From an uncultured Saprospiraceae bacterium (lineage in GTDB: Bacteria > Bacteroidota > Bacteroidia > Chitinophagales > Saprospiraceae): a DNA stretch of 64,000 bases. The number at the start of each line of letters is the position of its first letter. Position 1 is the stretch's first letter. Location of the stretch: contig CALLPN010000016.1 of the NCBI GenBank assembly GCA_938015435.1, positions 1-64,000 on the forward strand, written 5' to 3'. Shown here one piece after another: positions 48,792 to 57,627 of the stretch. The position numbers and the translations under genes were made by a program. The notes beneath the pieces were generated by a model. It had not been told where the DNA came from. It saw only the letters and a list, made by a program, of their open reading frames with translations, and searched no databases.

Positions 48792-48826
48792 AAAGCCCCA
48801 ACATAGTGATACTACATTGGGGCTTT
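48792..48826 (-). terminator. Terminator after the cytochrome/DUF1080 gene (works in both directions)
   Basis: AAAGCCCCAA pairs with TTGGGGCTTT, extended by TAGT/ACTA within the loop. In the minus direction it is followed by TTCTTTG. Confidence 0.78.
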
Positions 48827-48887
48827 ATTACATATGACATTTAGAAGAACTACTAATTTCAAAAGCCAGTTCTGTATTCTTATAAAT

Positions 48888-51800
48888 TTACTTTGCAAGA
48901 ATTTTGATGTTTCTAAACCAGATTCTATCGCCATGATCTTGTAAAGCTATATGACCTTTCTTCTGCACACCAAATCCTTCCCATCCTGCAAATTTACTTT
49001 TAGAAATCATTTCTTTCCACTGATCATTAAACATAGTAAACTCTACTACCTTGTAACCATTGAGCCAGAATTCTACATCACCCCCAACCTTAATGATCCG
49101 TACTTTATTCCATTCTCCAGCGGGCTTGACAGTGACATGCTTGGTCTCAATCATATCATAAAGATCGCCTGCTCTGTGCGTAACAAACTTAGTATCTGGA
49201 TGACATGTATTGTCTAATATCTGCATCTCAGGTGCCGTCTGATATATATTGTGATAATTTCCGTTTTCTATTCCTCCAAAGAAAATTCCACTATTTCCAC
49301 AGTTGGCAATTCTCCAATCCAGGTTAAGTTCAAAATCTTCATACTGATCATTTGAGACAAGATCCCCACCGTCGGCAACTTGCCAACCACCATCTGATTT
49401 TTTGTTTGTAGCTAGTGTCAAAGCATCATCTTCAATCTTCCAACTTGAGCCTACTGTTTTCTTACCATAGTTATGCCAACCATCTGTAGATTGACCATCA
49501 AATAGCAACTTCCATCCTGCTGCTTTTTCTGTGGATGTAAGTTTATTATGTTGATTATTGAAAGGCGATTTCTTAGCATTTCCCTTTTCATTAGATGGTA
49601 CTTTATTCATAGTATACCATGTCTCTGTACTCCATAATGATCTTGATCCTTCGCTTACGTAATGATTAAGCAACTTAATATATACTACATGATTTGATTT
49701 TAGTCCATCAAACTCTAAGAAGACTCTTTTTCGATCTTCAGATACAGTTGCAGATTTCACCTTCAAAGCCTTCTCGTCCATCTTAGGTCCACCATAGTTT
49801 ATGGTCGGCTCATAGTACCATTGCTTTACTTTAAAGTCTTTAGGATCCCAACCGTCTCCTTCTTGCAGTGCCTCAGTAAATTCTATTTCCATACCATTCG
49901 ATTTCGCTCTAACAGCAAGCATTTCGAAAGTAGGTTTGTCATTAAATGCGAATCTCTGAAGGCCATACCAAAGCTTACCAGTCTGTCCCCAATTCCCTGT
50001 AGATCCTATACCACCAATATACAGCGCTCCATCTGGGCCCCATGCTAATCTATTAACACCTGCTTCTATTCCTTGAGTAAATCTGAACAATGATCCTTGT
50101 AGTACACCATCGACTTCTTCAACGAATACACGCTTGACTCCACCATGTGTAACTTCACCGTGTATCATTTGATTTTTATATGGGCCAACATTGATCGACA
50201 GGGGTGTACTTGGCGAATTACCAATTTCATCTTGCGGCAACCATACTAAAGGTGGAGTATCTTTAAGATCTTTTACGGCCCCAGGGTTCACTGATCTATT
50301 ACCAAAAAAGGCTCCTTCCTTTACTCTTACAATCTTGGAAGATGGTAACCAATCCCCTTGATTATCTGCAATATAAATATCTCCTCCATATCCGACACCG
50401 ACTCCATTAGGTGTACGAAATCCTGATGCTATAAATTCTACAGCTCCAGTTTCCTTATTAATCTTAATACACTTACCTCTGTCTGAAATCTGAGGATTAG
50501 TACTTGCTCCACCTGGCTCTATGGCCGTAGCTAAAGCTGCATAGAAATGGCCATCTTTATAAGCCATTCCAAATCCAAATTCATGAAAATTAGCCGATAC
50601 TTGCCAATCATCACACACTGTTTGATATTCATCTATGAGTCCATCATTATTATTATCAACTAGCTTAGTCAGCTCTTGTTTTTGCATAATATAGATCTCA
50701 TCGTCTACTATACTTAGTCCTAATGGCTCTGCTAGCCCTTCTGCAATCTTGGTTACTTTAATATCTTCTGGATTTTCTGCTTTGAGATTATCTAACATAA
50801 ATACTGATCCTGCAGCATCCCAAGTACTTACAACCATACGTCCATCAGACATAAAATCCATACCCCCAACTCTCGGCATAAAAGTCTCAGGCCTTACTTG
50901 AGACAGGTCAAAAGATGGATGTACACCATCCACCATGTATCCATCTCCTGGAACACGAGTCAAGTTTGCCATTGGCAGCGTAAGGTCTCCAATAACTTTT
51001 TGCATATCTACGGTGTGCAATATATTTCCGGAAGGTATTACCATCCACATTTCAGATCCATTTGGCTTCCAATTCCATGATAAGTAACTTCCACCTTCAC
51101 CTTGAAAGTATTCTATTTTAAATGGATGTAAGCCTTCCGTCAGAGTAACTGAGGCTTCTTTATAATCGGTACCATGATTTCCATCATTATCTAATATTAC
51201 TTTACCATTAAGCGATACTCTAGATCCATCGTCACTCCAAATACGAAAGTTGTAACTATTCTCTTTTTCGATTAATAAGTAGCCCTCTGAAACAAGACCG
51301 AAATTATCTCTATTGTTAGCAAAGTCCGCTCCACTAATGTTATCAAAATTGGGCATTATACCAGCGTTTTTGGCATTACTAGTTTGCATGTCATCCAATT
51401 CCTTCACTCCTTTTTGCTGCTTATATATTACGGTCACTGCACCAGGGATAGTTTCTTCCAATTTCACCATTTTCGAAGGAGATTCTGCATTCATATCCTT
51501 TTTGATTACATCATCTTCTACATCCTCTCCTTCAGTATCTGCATCTAAAGACATCACGTACTCTACCATTTTACCAATATCATATTGAGATAAGTCTGGA
51601 TGTGCATTCATAATTTGACTCCCCCATACTCCTGAGCCTCCATTGGTCACTTTAGCTACAAGCATCTTGACATTCTCTTCAGTATTTTTATATCTCTTCG
51701 CCACATCTACATATGCAGGCCCTATGGTTTTTACATTTTTATTATGGCAAGTCTTACAGTCGTTACGTGCTATTAGCCTTATTCCTTCCGGTGTACCATC

Positions 51801-52586
51801 AGTATCCTTTTCGTCTCCTAGTGAATGTGGATTAGGGATAGAAGCTCCGGCAACGAAAGAAACATTTAGCTCTGTACTAGCATTAGCATTGAGTACCAGA
51901 TCTGCTTTGAAATCCAAAAGTGATCTTGACCCTTTCTTCACTTTAGTTTCTTTTACATTAATGAGTTGTCCAGTTGTATTTACATTTTCTATGGTTACGA
52001 TAGAACTACCTGTCGTCGATAAGATTACTTGCTTTTCCGCGGGTACATTAGAAGCAGTAAATTTTCTTTGAAGTATCATATCACCAACTTCAGATTCTAT
52101 TGTCTCTACCTCTTCTTCGATTATAACGACCGTTGGACTAGTATTATCAGATATCTCATACATGAGTACTGCTTTACCTTCTACAACTTTATGTCCTTTA
52201 TAATTAAATGTGGACGGTATCTCTGCTCCACTTGCATCTGACAATCCCCAAACTGACTTATCATCATTTTGGACATAAGCATCACCAATAGTCATAGGCT
52301 GTGGTCCATGGTTATTAGTATAAACTGGTCCATCAAATAAAACCTCTCCTTTCCATGCCTTATACAATCCACCTGTAGTCGTGTGGTAAGCCGCCCAGAG
52401 TTTATCATTAAGCGCAAGAGTTATGATACGTGGACTTTGATCCAACACTGAGCGAAATATCCACGGTTCATATGGCCTTTCTATTCCGGCAGTAGAGGAT
52501 TTCGGATTATCTTCAGAGCATGATAATGATAATACTGATAACAATACTAAAGATGCTAGTAGTGTAAATAATCTATTTGACTTCAT
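48888..52586 (-). CDS. Lipoprotein fusing cytochrome c, PA14, sugar-dehydrogenase-like propeller and DUF1080 (3-keto-disaccharide hydrolase) domains
   Basis: A 1232-residue secreted lipoprotein: lipobox VLSLSC (Cys23). Residues 275-345 form a c-type cytochrome with CKTCH at 277-281 and a likely Met ligand in GSQIMNAHPDLS. A PA14-like domain follows (~400-520; YNFRIWSDDGSRVSLNGK). Next is a large propeller of the glucose/sorbosone dehydrogenase kind (~560-880; GFRTPNGVGVGYGGDIYIADN). The C-terminal ~210 residues are a DUF1080 sandwich (WKLLFDGQSTDGWHNYGK, GNSGIFFGG, VEFWLNGYKVVEF). The combination implies oxidation and cleavage of sugars at the cell surface, with heme passing electrons (inference). 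Confidence 0.88.
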   Translation of the reverse strand: MKSNRLFTLLASLVLLSVLSLSCSEDNPKSSTAGIERPYEPWIFRSVLDQSPRIITLALNDKLWAAYHTTTGGLYKAWKGEVLFDGPVYTNNHGPQPMTIGDAYVQNDDKSVWGLSDASGAEIPSTFNYKGHKVVEGKAVLMYEISDNTSPTVVIIEEEVETIESEVGDMILQRKFTASNVPAEKQVILSTTGSSIVTIENVNTTGQLINVKETKVKKGSRSLLDFKADLVLNANASTELNVSFVAGASIPNPHSLGDEKDTDGTPEGIRLIARNDCKTCHNKNVKTIGPAYVDVAKRYKNTEENVKMLVAKVTNGGSGVWGSQIMNAHPDLSQYDIGKMVEYVMSLDADTEGEDVEDDVIKKDMNAESPSKMVKLEETIPGAVTVIYKQQKGVKELDDMQTSNAKNAGIMPNFDNISGADFANNRDNFGLVSEGYLLIEKENSYNFRIWSDDGSRVSLNGKVILDNDGNHGTDYKEASVTLTEGLHPFKIEYFQGEGGSYLSWNWKPNGSEMWMVIPSGNILHTVDMQKVIGDLTLPMANLTRVPGDGYMVDGVHPSFDLSQVRPETFMPRVGGMDFMSDGRMVVSTWDAAGSVFMLDNLKAENPEDIKVTKIAEGLAEPLGLSIVDDEIYIMQKQELTKLVDNNNDGLIDEYQTVCDDWQVSANFHEFGFGMAYKDGHFYAALATAIEPGGASTNPQISDRGKCIKINKETGAVEFIASGFRTPNGVGVGYGGDIYIADNQGDWLPSSKIVRVKEGAFFGNRSVNPGAVKDLKDTPPLVWLPQDEIGNSPSTPLSINVGPYKNQMIHGEVTHGGVKRVFVEEVDGVLQGSLFRFTQGIEAGVNRLAWGPDGALYIGGIGSTGNWGQTGKLWYGLQRFAFNDKPTFEMLAVRAKSNGMEIEFTEALQEGDGWDPKDFKVKQWYYEPTINYGGPKMDEKALKVKSATVSEDRKRVFLEFDGLKSNHVVYIKLLNHYVSEGSRSLWSTETWYTMNKVPSNEKGNAKKSPFNNQHNKLTSTEKAAGWKLLFDGQSTDGWHNYGKKTVGSSWKIEDDALTLATNKKSDGGWQVADGGDLVSNDQYEDFELNLDWRIANCGNSGIFFGGIENGNYHNIYQTAPEMQILDNTCHPDTKFVTHRAGDLYDMIETKHVTVKPAGEWNKVRIIKVGGDVEFWLNGYKVVEFTMFNDQWKEMISKSKFAGWEGFGVQKKGHIALQDHGDRIWFRNIKILAK

Positions 52587-52963
52587 ATAGTAATATTGAT
52601 GATGGTGATATTGGTGATCTCCTACTTAACTATAATACATATGGTAAACTCAATATAGTCCGTAAACGTAATGGACTTCAAATCTACCGATAACTAGGAT
52701 TTTATATTCTCTCACGAATATAAAATAGATGTGCCACTTGATACTAAACAAACCTAACTTAATCCTGCAGCTCACTTAATGTTGAAAAAACTTTAAAGTC
52801 AATCTCCTTAATATGCTAGACCATAAATAATCTTTGGATCAACAGATACCAAACTTAACTATTTAACTATTCAAAACAAAAAACTAATTACATACATATT
52901 AAATAAAATTATAATATGTATATTTACCAGTAAATATTATTTCAATAATAAATCTATTTAAAT

Positions 52964-53167
52964 ATGGCAATACTTAAAGTAATAGAAATACTTAGCAATT
53001 CCAAAGAAAGCTGGGAAGATGCTACATCGAGAGGCGTAGAAAAGGCAGCTAAATCTGTAAAAAATATCAAATCTGCATTCGTTCAAAATATGAATGTAAC
53101 TGTGGAAGATGGAAAAGTAGAGGAATATAGAGTGAATCTAAAAATTACATTTGAAGTAAAAGACTAG
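52964..53167 (+). CDS. Dodecin family protein
   Basis: 67 residues matching dodecin: KVIEILSNSKESWEDATSRGVEKAA, then VEEYRVNLKITFEVKD. Dodecins assemble as 12-mers and store or buffer flavins. A strong terminator follows about 30 bp after the stop. The ~375-bp gap ahead of it, up to the DUF1080 lipoprotein gene, shows no gene or clear motif. Confidence 0.93.
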   Translation: MAILKVIEILSNSKESWEDATSRGVEKAAKSVKNIKSAFVQNMNVTVEDGKVEEYRVNLKITFEVKD

Positions 53168-53196
53168 AAATAGTCTTATTGATATTATGTGCAACG

Positions 53197-53232
53197 TAGC
53201 CACTCTTGGAGAATTCCAAGGTGGCTATTTTT
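53197..53232 (+). terminator. Terminator after dodecin
   Basis: TAGCCAC and GTGGCTA form the outer stem, CTTGGA and TCCAAG the inner one, with one bulged T, a 4-nt loop and five T's. It overlaps the start of a spurious 87-codon ORF. Confidence 0.9.
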
Positions 53233-53525
53233 GTTACTAGCCTTGAAATGTACGTGGTTCAAATTCAATCTAATTTGGGAGATAAGGTATTTATAGTTCA
53301 ATTGATATTACCTAAACTCTTCCTCTTCTTAAAGGCGACCCTACCGATGCATGTCACTATGACATGTCATGAATATATTTTGTGCCAATTTGTCGTGTAT
53401 GTGTTTTTAAAACTGTCCTTCTGTCTCCATTTTTGGAATGGAATAGCTATTGATCTATTGGATGTGTAGATATGAGATAAATCTCATTAATATTCAAAAA
53501 CATTAATACAACAAATAATACCATT

Positions 53526-53960
53526 ATGAATCACACAAAATACCGCAACAGAACAAGAAGAAATAATGTAGCATTTCCAGAATTTGCTAATATGATTAGC
53601 AGCATCATGAATACACCAATACACTCGGTTGTAAAGGATAAGGTGCTTACATCTCCAGCAGTAAATGTAAAGCAAGATGAAAAGCAATACAGTATAGAAA
53701 TGTCTATACCTGGATATAGCAAGAAAGAAATCAACATTGCATTAAAAGATAATAAGCTAGTGATTAGCTCTGATATCGATAAATCTACTAAAGACACTTA
53801 TAAACTTAAAGAGTTCTCATATGGTGCCTTTAATAGATCGTTTAATTTACCAAAAGATGCTAATCAAGAAGATATCGATGCAAAAGTCGCAAATGGTATT
53901 CTACATCTTACAATAGGTAAAAAGCCTGAAGCTGCTCCAAAGCAAATCACAATTAAGTAA
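53526..53960 (+). CDS. Hsp20-family small heat-shock protein (first of two)
   Basis: ATP-independent holdase preventing aggregation. The alpha-crystallin domain covers ~45-135: VKQDEKQYSIEMSIPGYSKKEINIALKDN..., then AFNRSFNLPKDA and the A-x-x-x-N-G-I-L motif VANGILHLTIGK. The N-terminal arm is short and basic; the C-terminus ends QITIK (I-x-I-type). A second, diverged copy starts about 100 bp downstream. Confidence 0.92.
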   Translation: MNHTKYRNRTRRNNVAFPEFANMISSIMNTPIHSVVKDKVLTSPAVNVKQDEKQYSIEMSIPGYSKKEINIALKDNKLVISSDIDKSTKDTYKLKEFSYGAFNRSFNLPKDANQEDIDAKVANGILHLTIGKKPEAAPKQITIK

Positions 53961-53977
53961 GGACAAGCTAATTAAAT

Positions 53978-54009
53978 CGAAGAGGGAGTCTACCATTACT
54001 TCCTCTTCG
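53978..54009 (+). terminator. Hairpin between the two hsp20 genes
   Basis: CGAAGAGG and CCTCTTCG plus AGT/ACT form a stem with an 8-nt loop. The following T's are broken, so it may be a weak terminator or an mRNA-processing element. Confidence 0.5.
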
Positions 54010-54058
54010 TTACTTTGACTTTAATCTTTTAAACAATCTTCAGATAAAAATTTACATC

Positions 54059-54487
54059 ATGATAAATCCAATCTTTGCTTCAAATAAACTTACTAATATT
54101 ATCGATAATGTACTCAACAGTAATCTGAGTGATATTATAGGTACAGACTTTGTATCTGAGACACCTTCTGTTAACATTACTGAGAATGAAACACAACACA
54201 ATATAAAGGTAGCTGCACCAGGACTAGACAAATCTGACTTCATAATCAAAGTAGAAAAAGATCATCTCCTCGTTAGCACAAACAAAGAAATAGCTACCGA
54301 CAACAAAGAAATAGCTTTTCTAAGAAGAGAATTTAGCTATAGTAATTTTAAACGTAGCTTTCATTTACCCGAAACTATCGATCGTGAAAATATATCCGCT
54401 ACTTACGAAGAAGGTATACTGGATATTACAATTGCTAAAAAAGATATTCAAAAAAAATATAAAGGAAGGATGATAGATATTGTGTAA
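54059..54487 (+). CDS. Hsp20-family small heat-shock protein (second of two)
   Basis: 142 residues with an alpha-crystallin domain: VNITENETQHNIKVAAPGL, then FKRSFHLPETIDRENI and YEEGILDITIAKK. It shares the fold but little identity with the upstream Hsp20, so the pair is not a recent duplication. Tandem sHsp genes can form mixed oligomers (inference). A strong terminator follows. Confidence 0.9.
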   Translation: MINPIFASNKLTNIIDNVLNSNLSDIIGTDFVSETPSVNITENETQHNIKVAAPGLDKSDFIIKVEKDHLLVSTNKEIATDNKEIAFLRREFSYSNFKRSFHLPETIDRENISATYEEGILDITIAKKDIQKKYKGRMIDIV

Positions 54488-54559
54488 TACGATTCTACTA
54501 CTTTATACAACGCTAGTTTTTCATAGGTTAGTTGATTATAGGTCATTAGACCAATTTGA

Positions 54560-54591
54560 GTGTAAATCCATAAATGGGTTTACACTTTTTT
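54560..54591 (+). terminator. Terminator after the second hsp20 gene
   Basis: An 11-bp stem (GTGTAAATCCA/TGGGTTTACAC, one G-U) with a short loop and six T's. Confidence 0.85.
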
Positions 54592-54793
54592 ATTGCACAA
54601 TATAATCCAAGCTGAATTCAATATTTTGTTTTCATGAAAATGTTATTCGAACATATGCGAGTCTATGCGAAATTGCAGTGGCGCACTCTCACCTATTGTG
54701 TTGTAGTGTTCTAATCTAAAAATCGCAGTTATCACCTATCTAGATATACTATTTTAACCAATATCGCATATCTATAGATACAAAAAAGACGCT

Positions 54794-55003
54794 TTACTGT
54801 CCTCGAGATTTGAGCTTTTTCCTTCTTTTCTTACCAAATAAGTTAGACTTACCTTTCTTAGTAGATGCAGGTTGAGGATTATCTTGATTCTTGTAATATG
54901 CTTCCTCGGCTGGGCAGCCATGTCCGGCCTTACAAGATGTGTAAGTAGTTGCCATTAACAAGAAACCTATTAAATAACATATAGTGATGATATATTTCTT
55001 CAT
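54794..55003 (-). CDS. Small lipoprotein with CKAGHGCPA motif
   Basis: 69 residues. Lipobox TYTSC (Cys24) then CKAGHGCPAEEAYY, a motif recurring in short Bacteroidota lipoproteins, and a very basic tail (KKGKSNLFGKKRRKKLKSRG). Function unknown. The surrounding ~300-bp gaps show no other gene. Confidence 0.72.
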   Translation of the reverse strand: MKKYIITICYLIGFLLMATTYTSCKAGHGCPAEEAYYKNQDNPQPASTKKGKSNLFGKKRRKKLKSRGQ

Positions 55004-55154
55004 TTGTCTACCTTATTGATTGAGGATATTGAACGTTGTAAAGATATTTATATTCCAAAAGTAAGCTAAATCGACCTTGCAAGTGTCAACAACTACCCAA
55101 AAATGGGTAAAAACCCTCTATTTACGGCCATTTCAGCCCTTTTATTGGGTATTG

Positions 55155-55186
55155 TTTGTATATATATTTTCATTAATATACTTTTG
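55155..55186 (+). promoter_or_regulatory. Promoter of the HU gene
   Basis: TTTG at 55155-55158 and TACTTTTG at 55179-55186, 20 nt apart, match the Bacteroidota consensus closely. Start of HU is 39 bp downstream. Confidence 0.7.
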
Positions 55187-55224
55187 CATTCATAATTACT
55201 TAGTTAACTAAAACATTCAATAAG

Positions 55225-55497
55225 ATGAACAAAGGAGATCTAATCGAGAAAGTAGCAGAATCAGTAGGAATCACTAAAGCTCAAGCAACTGACGCTGTAA
55301 ATGGTGTTTTTGATGCTATCCAATCTACTCTTAAAGGAGGAGACAAAGCTGCATTCGTTGGATTTGGTACATTCTCAACTAATATGAGAAAAGCTAGAGA
55401 AGGAAGAAACCCACTTACAGGTGCAACAATCCAGATCAAAGCTAAAAACCAAGTGAAATTTAAGCCAGGAAAAGCGCTTTCTGAATCAGTAAACTAG
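55225..55497 (+). CDS. hup: HU family DNA-binding protein
   Basis: Nucleoid protein that bends DNA. The 90 residues show MNKGDLIEKVAESVGITKAQ, the flexible-arm segment FGTFSTNMRKAREGRNPLTG and the terminal KFKPGKALSESV. It has its own promoter and terminator. Confidence 0.96.
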   Translation: MNKGDLIEKVAESVGITKAQATDAVNGVFDAIQSTLKGGDKAAFVGFGTFSTNMRKAREGRNPLTGATIQIKAKNQVKFKPGKALSESVN

Positions 55498-55520
55498 TAT
55501 TACTGTACTAAGATATTTTT

Positions 55521-55558
55521 ATAGGCAGTCTTGTGTTTCAAGATTGCCTATTTTTTTT
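55521..55558 (+). terminator. Terminator after HU
   Basis: A 13-bp stem ATAGGCAGTCTTG/CAAGATTGCCTAT (one G-U) followed by eight T's. Confidence 0.9.
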
Positions 55559-55631
55559 CCACTCTATTTAAAAGAAACTGAATCAATATAGTTGATCAGT
55601 TATATACACCAATTTACAACTAACCAAAATA

Positions 55632-56474
55632 ATGGCGGAAATCGCAGAACTCAACAAAATCGCTTCGCAAGTACGTAGAGATATAGTACGCATGGTACAT
55701 GCAGTAAGCTCAGGGCACCCTGGAGGTTCTTTAGGCTGTGCAGATTTACTTACTGCTCTATACTTTAATCATTTGGAGCATGATCCATCTTTCAACATGG
55801 ACGGTAAAGGAGAAGATCTATTCTTCTTATCTAATGGTCATATCTCACCAGTATGGTATAGCGTACTTGCTAGATCAGGGTACTTCCCAGTGGCAGAACT
55901 AGCTACATTTAGGCATATAAATTCGAGATTACAGGGTCACCCTGCCACGCATGAGCATCTTCCTGGTATTCGTATTGCTTCAGGATCTCTTGGTCAAGGG
56001 TTATCGGCTGCCACAGGTGTAGCTCAGGCTAAAAAACTCAATGGCGATGATAAAATGGTATACATTCTAATGGGAGATGGTGAATTACAAGAAGGTCAAG
56101 TATGGGAAGCCGCAATGTATGCAGCTCACCACAAGTGCGATAATGTAGTAGCCATTGTAGATTGGAATGGCCGTCAGATTGATGGTGATACTAAAGATGT
56201 AATGTCTTTGGGTGATCTACCTGCCAAATGGAAGGCTTTTGGATGGCATGTAATGGAAATGGATGGCAATGATATGTCATCTGTAGTATCTGGGCTACAA
56301 GCAGCCAAAGCTAGATCAGGAAGCGAGCAACCAACAGTTATCCTAATGCGCACTGAAATGGGTAAAGGAGTTGACTTCATGGAAGGAACTCACAAGTGGC
56401 ACGGTGTTGCACCTAATGATGAGCAACTAGCTGATGCACTCTCTCAACTAGAAGAGTCTCAAGGTGACTACTAG
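55632..56474 (+). CDS. Transketolase, N-terminal (TPP-binding) subunit
   Basis: First half of a split transketolase, in the pentose phosphate pathway. Thiamine diphosphate-binding GDGELQEGQVWEAAMYAAHHKCDN and the conserved HAVSSGHPGGSLGCADLL are present in 280 aa. Its partner subunit begins about 50 bp after the stop. Confidence 0.94.
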   Translation: MAEIAELNKIASQVRRDIVRMVHAVSSGHPGGSLGCADLLTALYFNHLEHDPSFNMDGKGEDLFFLSNGHISPVWYSVLARSGYFPVAELATFRHINSRLQGHPATHEHLPGIRIASGSLGQGLSAATGVAQAKKLNGDDKMVYILMGDGELQEGQVWEAAMYAAHHKCDNVVAIVDWNGRQIDGDTKDVMSLGDLPAKWKAFGWHVMEMDGNDMSSVVSGLQAAKARSGSEQPTVILMRTEMGKGVDFMEGTHKWHGVAPNDEQLADALSQLEESQGDY

Positions 56475-56522
56475 TCCCAAAATATTATAACCAACGACAA
56501 TAACCTTAATAAAAAATATACT

Positions 56523-57476
56523 ATGCTATCAGACTATCAGTCTAGCGGAAAGAAAGGAACAAGAGATGGATTTGGTGACGGCTTGCATGAAGCTGCTGTA
56601 AAAAATCCAGAGGTTGTAGGCTTATGTGCTGACCTTACAGGATCTCTCAAAATGAATAAATTTAAAGATGCATACCCAGATAGATTTTTTCAGGTAGGTA
56701 TCGCAGAGGCCAATATGATGAGCCTTGCTGCCGGTTTGGCTATTGGTGGAAAAGTGCCATTTACGGGTACATTTGCTAATTTCTCTACAGGTCGTGTTTA
56801 TGATCAAATCAGACAATCAATTGCTTACTCAGACAAGAATGTAAAGATATGTGCATCGCACGCTGGTCTTACACTTGGAGAAGATGGTGCTACTCACCAA
56901 ATCCTAGAAGATGTAGGAATGATGAATATGTTACCTGGTATGACGGTAATCAATACTTGTGACTATCATCAAACCAAAGCAGCGACATTAGCAATCGCTG
57001 AATATGAAGGTCCAGTATACCTAAGATTTGGCCGTCCAGCTTGGCCAATGTTTATGGAAGATAAGCCATTTGTAATTGGTAAAGCGATACATATGAATGA
57101 AGGGTCAGATGTAACTATCGTAGCTACGGGTCATATGGTATGGCAATCTTTAGAAGCAGCTAGATCGCTTGCCAAAGAAGGCATCACTGTAGACCTACTC
57201 AACATACATACGATCAAGCCATTAGATGATGAGGCGATCCTAAAGTCTGTGGGTAAAACTGGCTGTATAGTAACTGCCGAAGAGCACCAACGTAATGGTG
57301 GACTCGGATCATGTGTTGCTAATCTACTAGGATCTAAGTTACCTACTCCGCAGGAGCTTGTAGCTGTCAATGATTCGTTTGGTGAAAGTGGAAAGCCAAC
57401 TGACCTTTTAGACAAATATGGTTTGTCAGTGGATGATGTTATTGCTGCAGCAAAAAGAGCAATCGCTAGAAAGTAA
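56523..57476 (+). CDS. Transketolase, C-terminal subunit
   Basis: Second half of the split enzyme: pyrimidine-binding domain ([37 protein letters not shown]) and C-terminal domain, 317 aa. Both halves are needed for activity, and together they match the ~600-660 aa of fused transketolases. Confidence 0.94.
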   Translation: MLSDYQSSGKKGTRDGFGDGLHEAAVKNPEVVGLCADLTGSLKMNKFKDAYPDRFFQVGIAEANMMSLAAGLAIGGKVPFTGTFANFSTGRVYDQIRQSIAYSDKNVKICASHAGLTLGEDGATHQILEDVGMMNMLPGMTVINTCDYHQTKAATLAIAEYEGPVYLRFGRPAWPMFMEDKPFVIGKAIHMNEGSDVTIVATGHMVWQSLEAARSLAKEGITVDLLNIHTIKPLDDEAILKSVGKTGCIVTAEEHQRNGGLGSCVANLLGSKLPTPQELVAVNDSFGESGKPTDLLDKYGLSVDDVIAAAKRAIARK

Positions 57477-57505
57477 AATTTACTTTGATATAACTTTTAA
57501 GATAT

Positions 57506-57538
57506 AGAGTCATCAAGTTTTTCTTGATGGCTCTTTTT
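57506..57538 (+). terminator. Terminator after the transketolase genes
   Basis: AGAGTCATCAAG/CTTGATGGCTCT stem (one G-U) with a five-T loop and a T-run. Confidence 0.85.
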
Positions 57539-57627
57539 AATTTGGCGGAGTCTGCTTATTAAAAAGAAATAGCCTCCAAGTCAAAGACGTGAAAGCTATT
57601 TATTATTTCATTAAACAGGTTAACTGC

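Noticed and set aside
53206-53469. 87-codon plus-strand ORF after dodecin
   Set aside because: Its start lies inside the dodecin terminator hairpin and its sequence resembles no protein.
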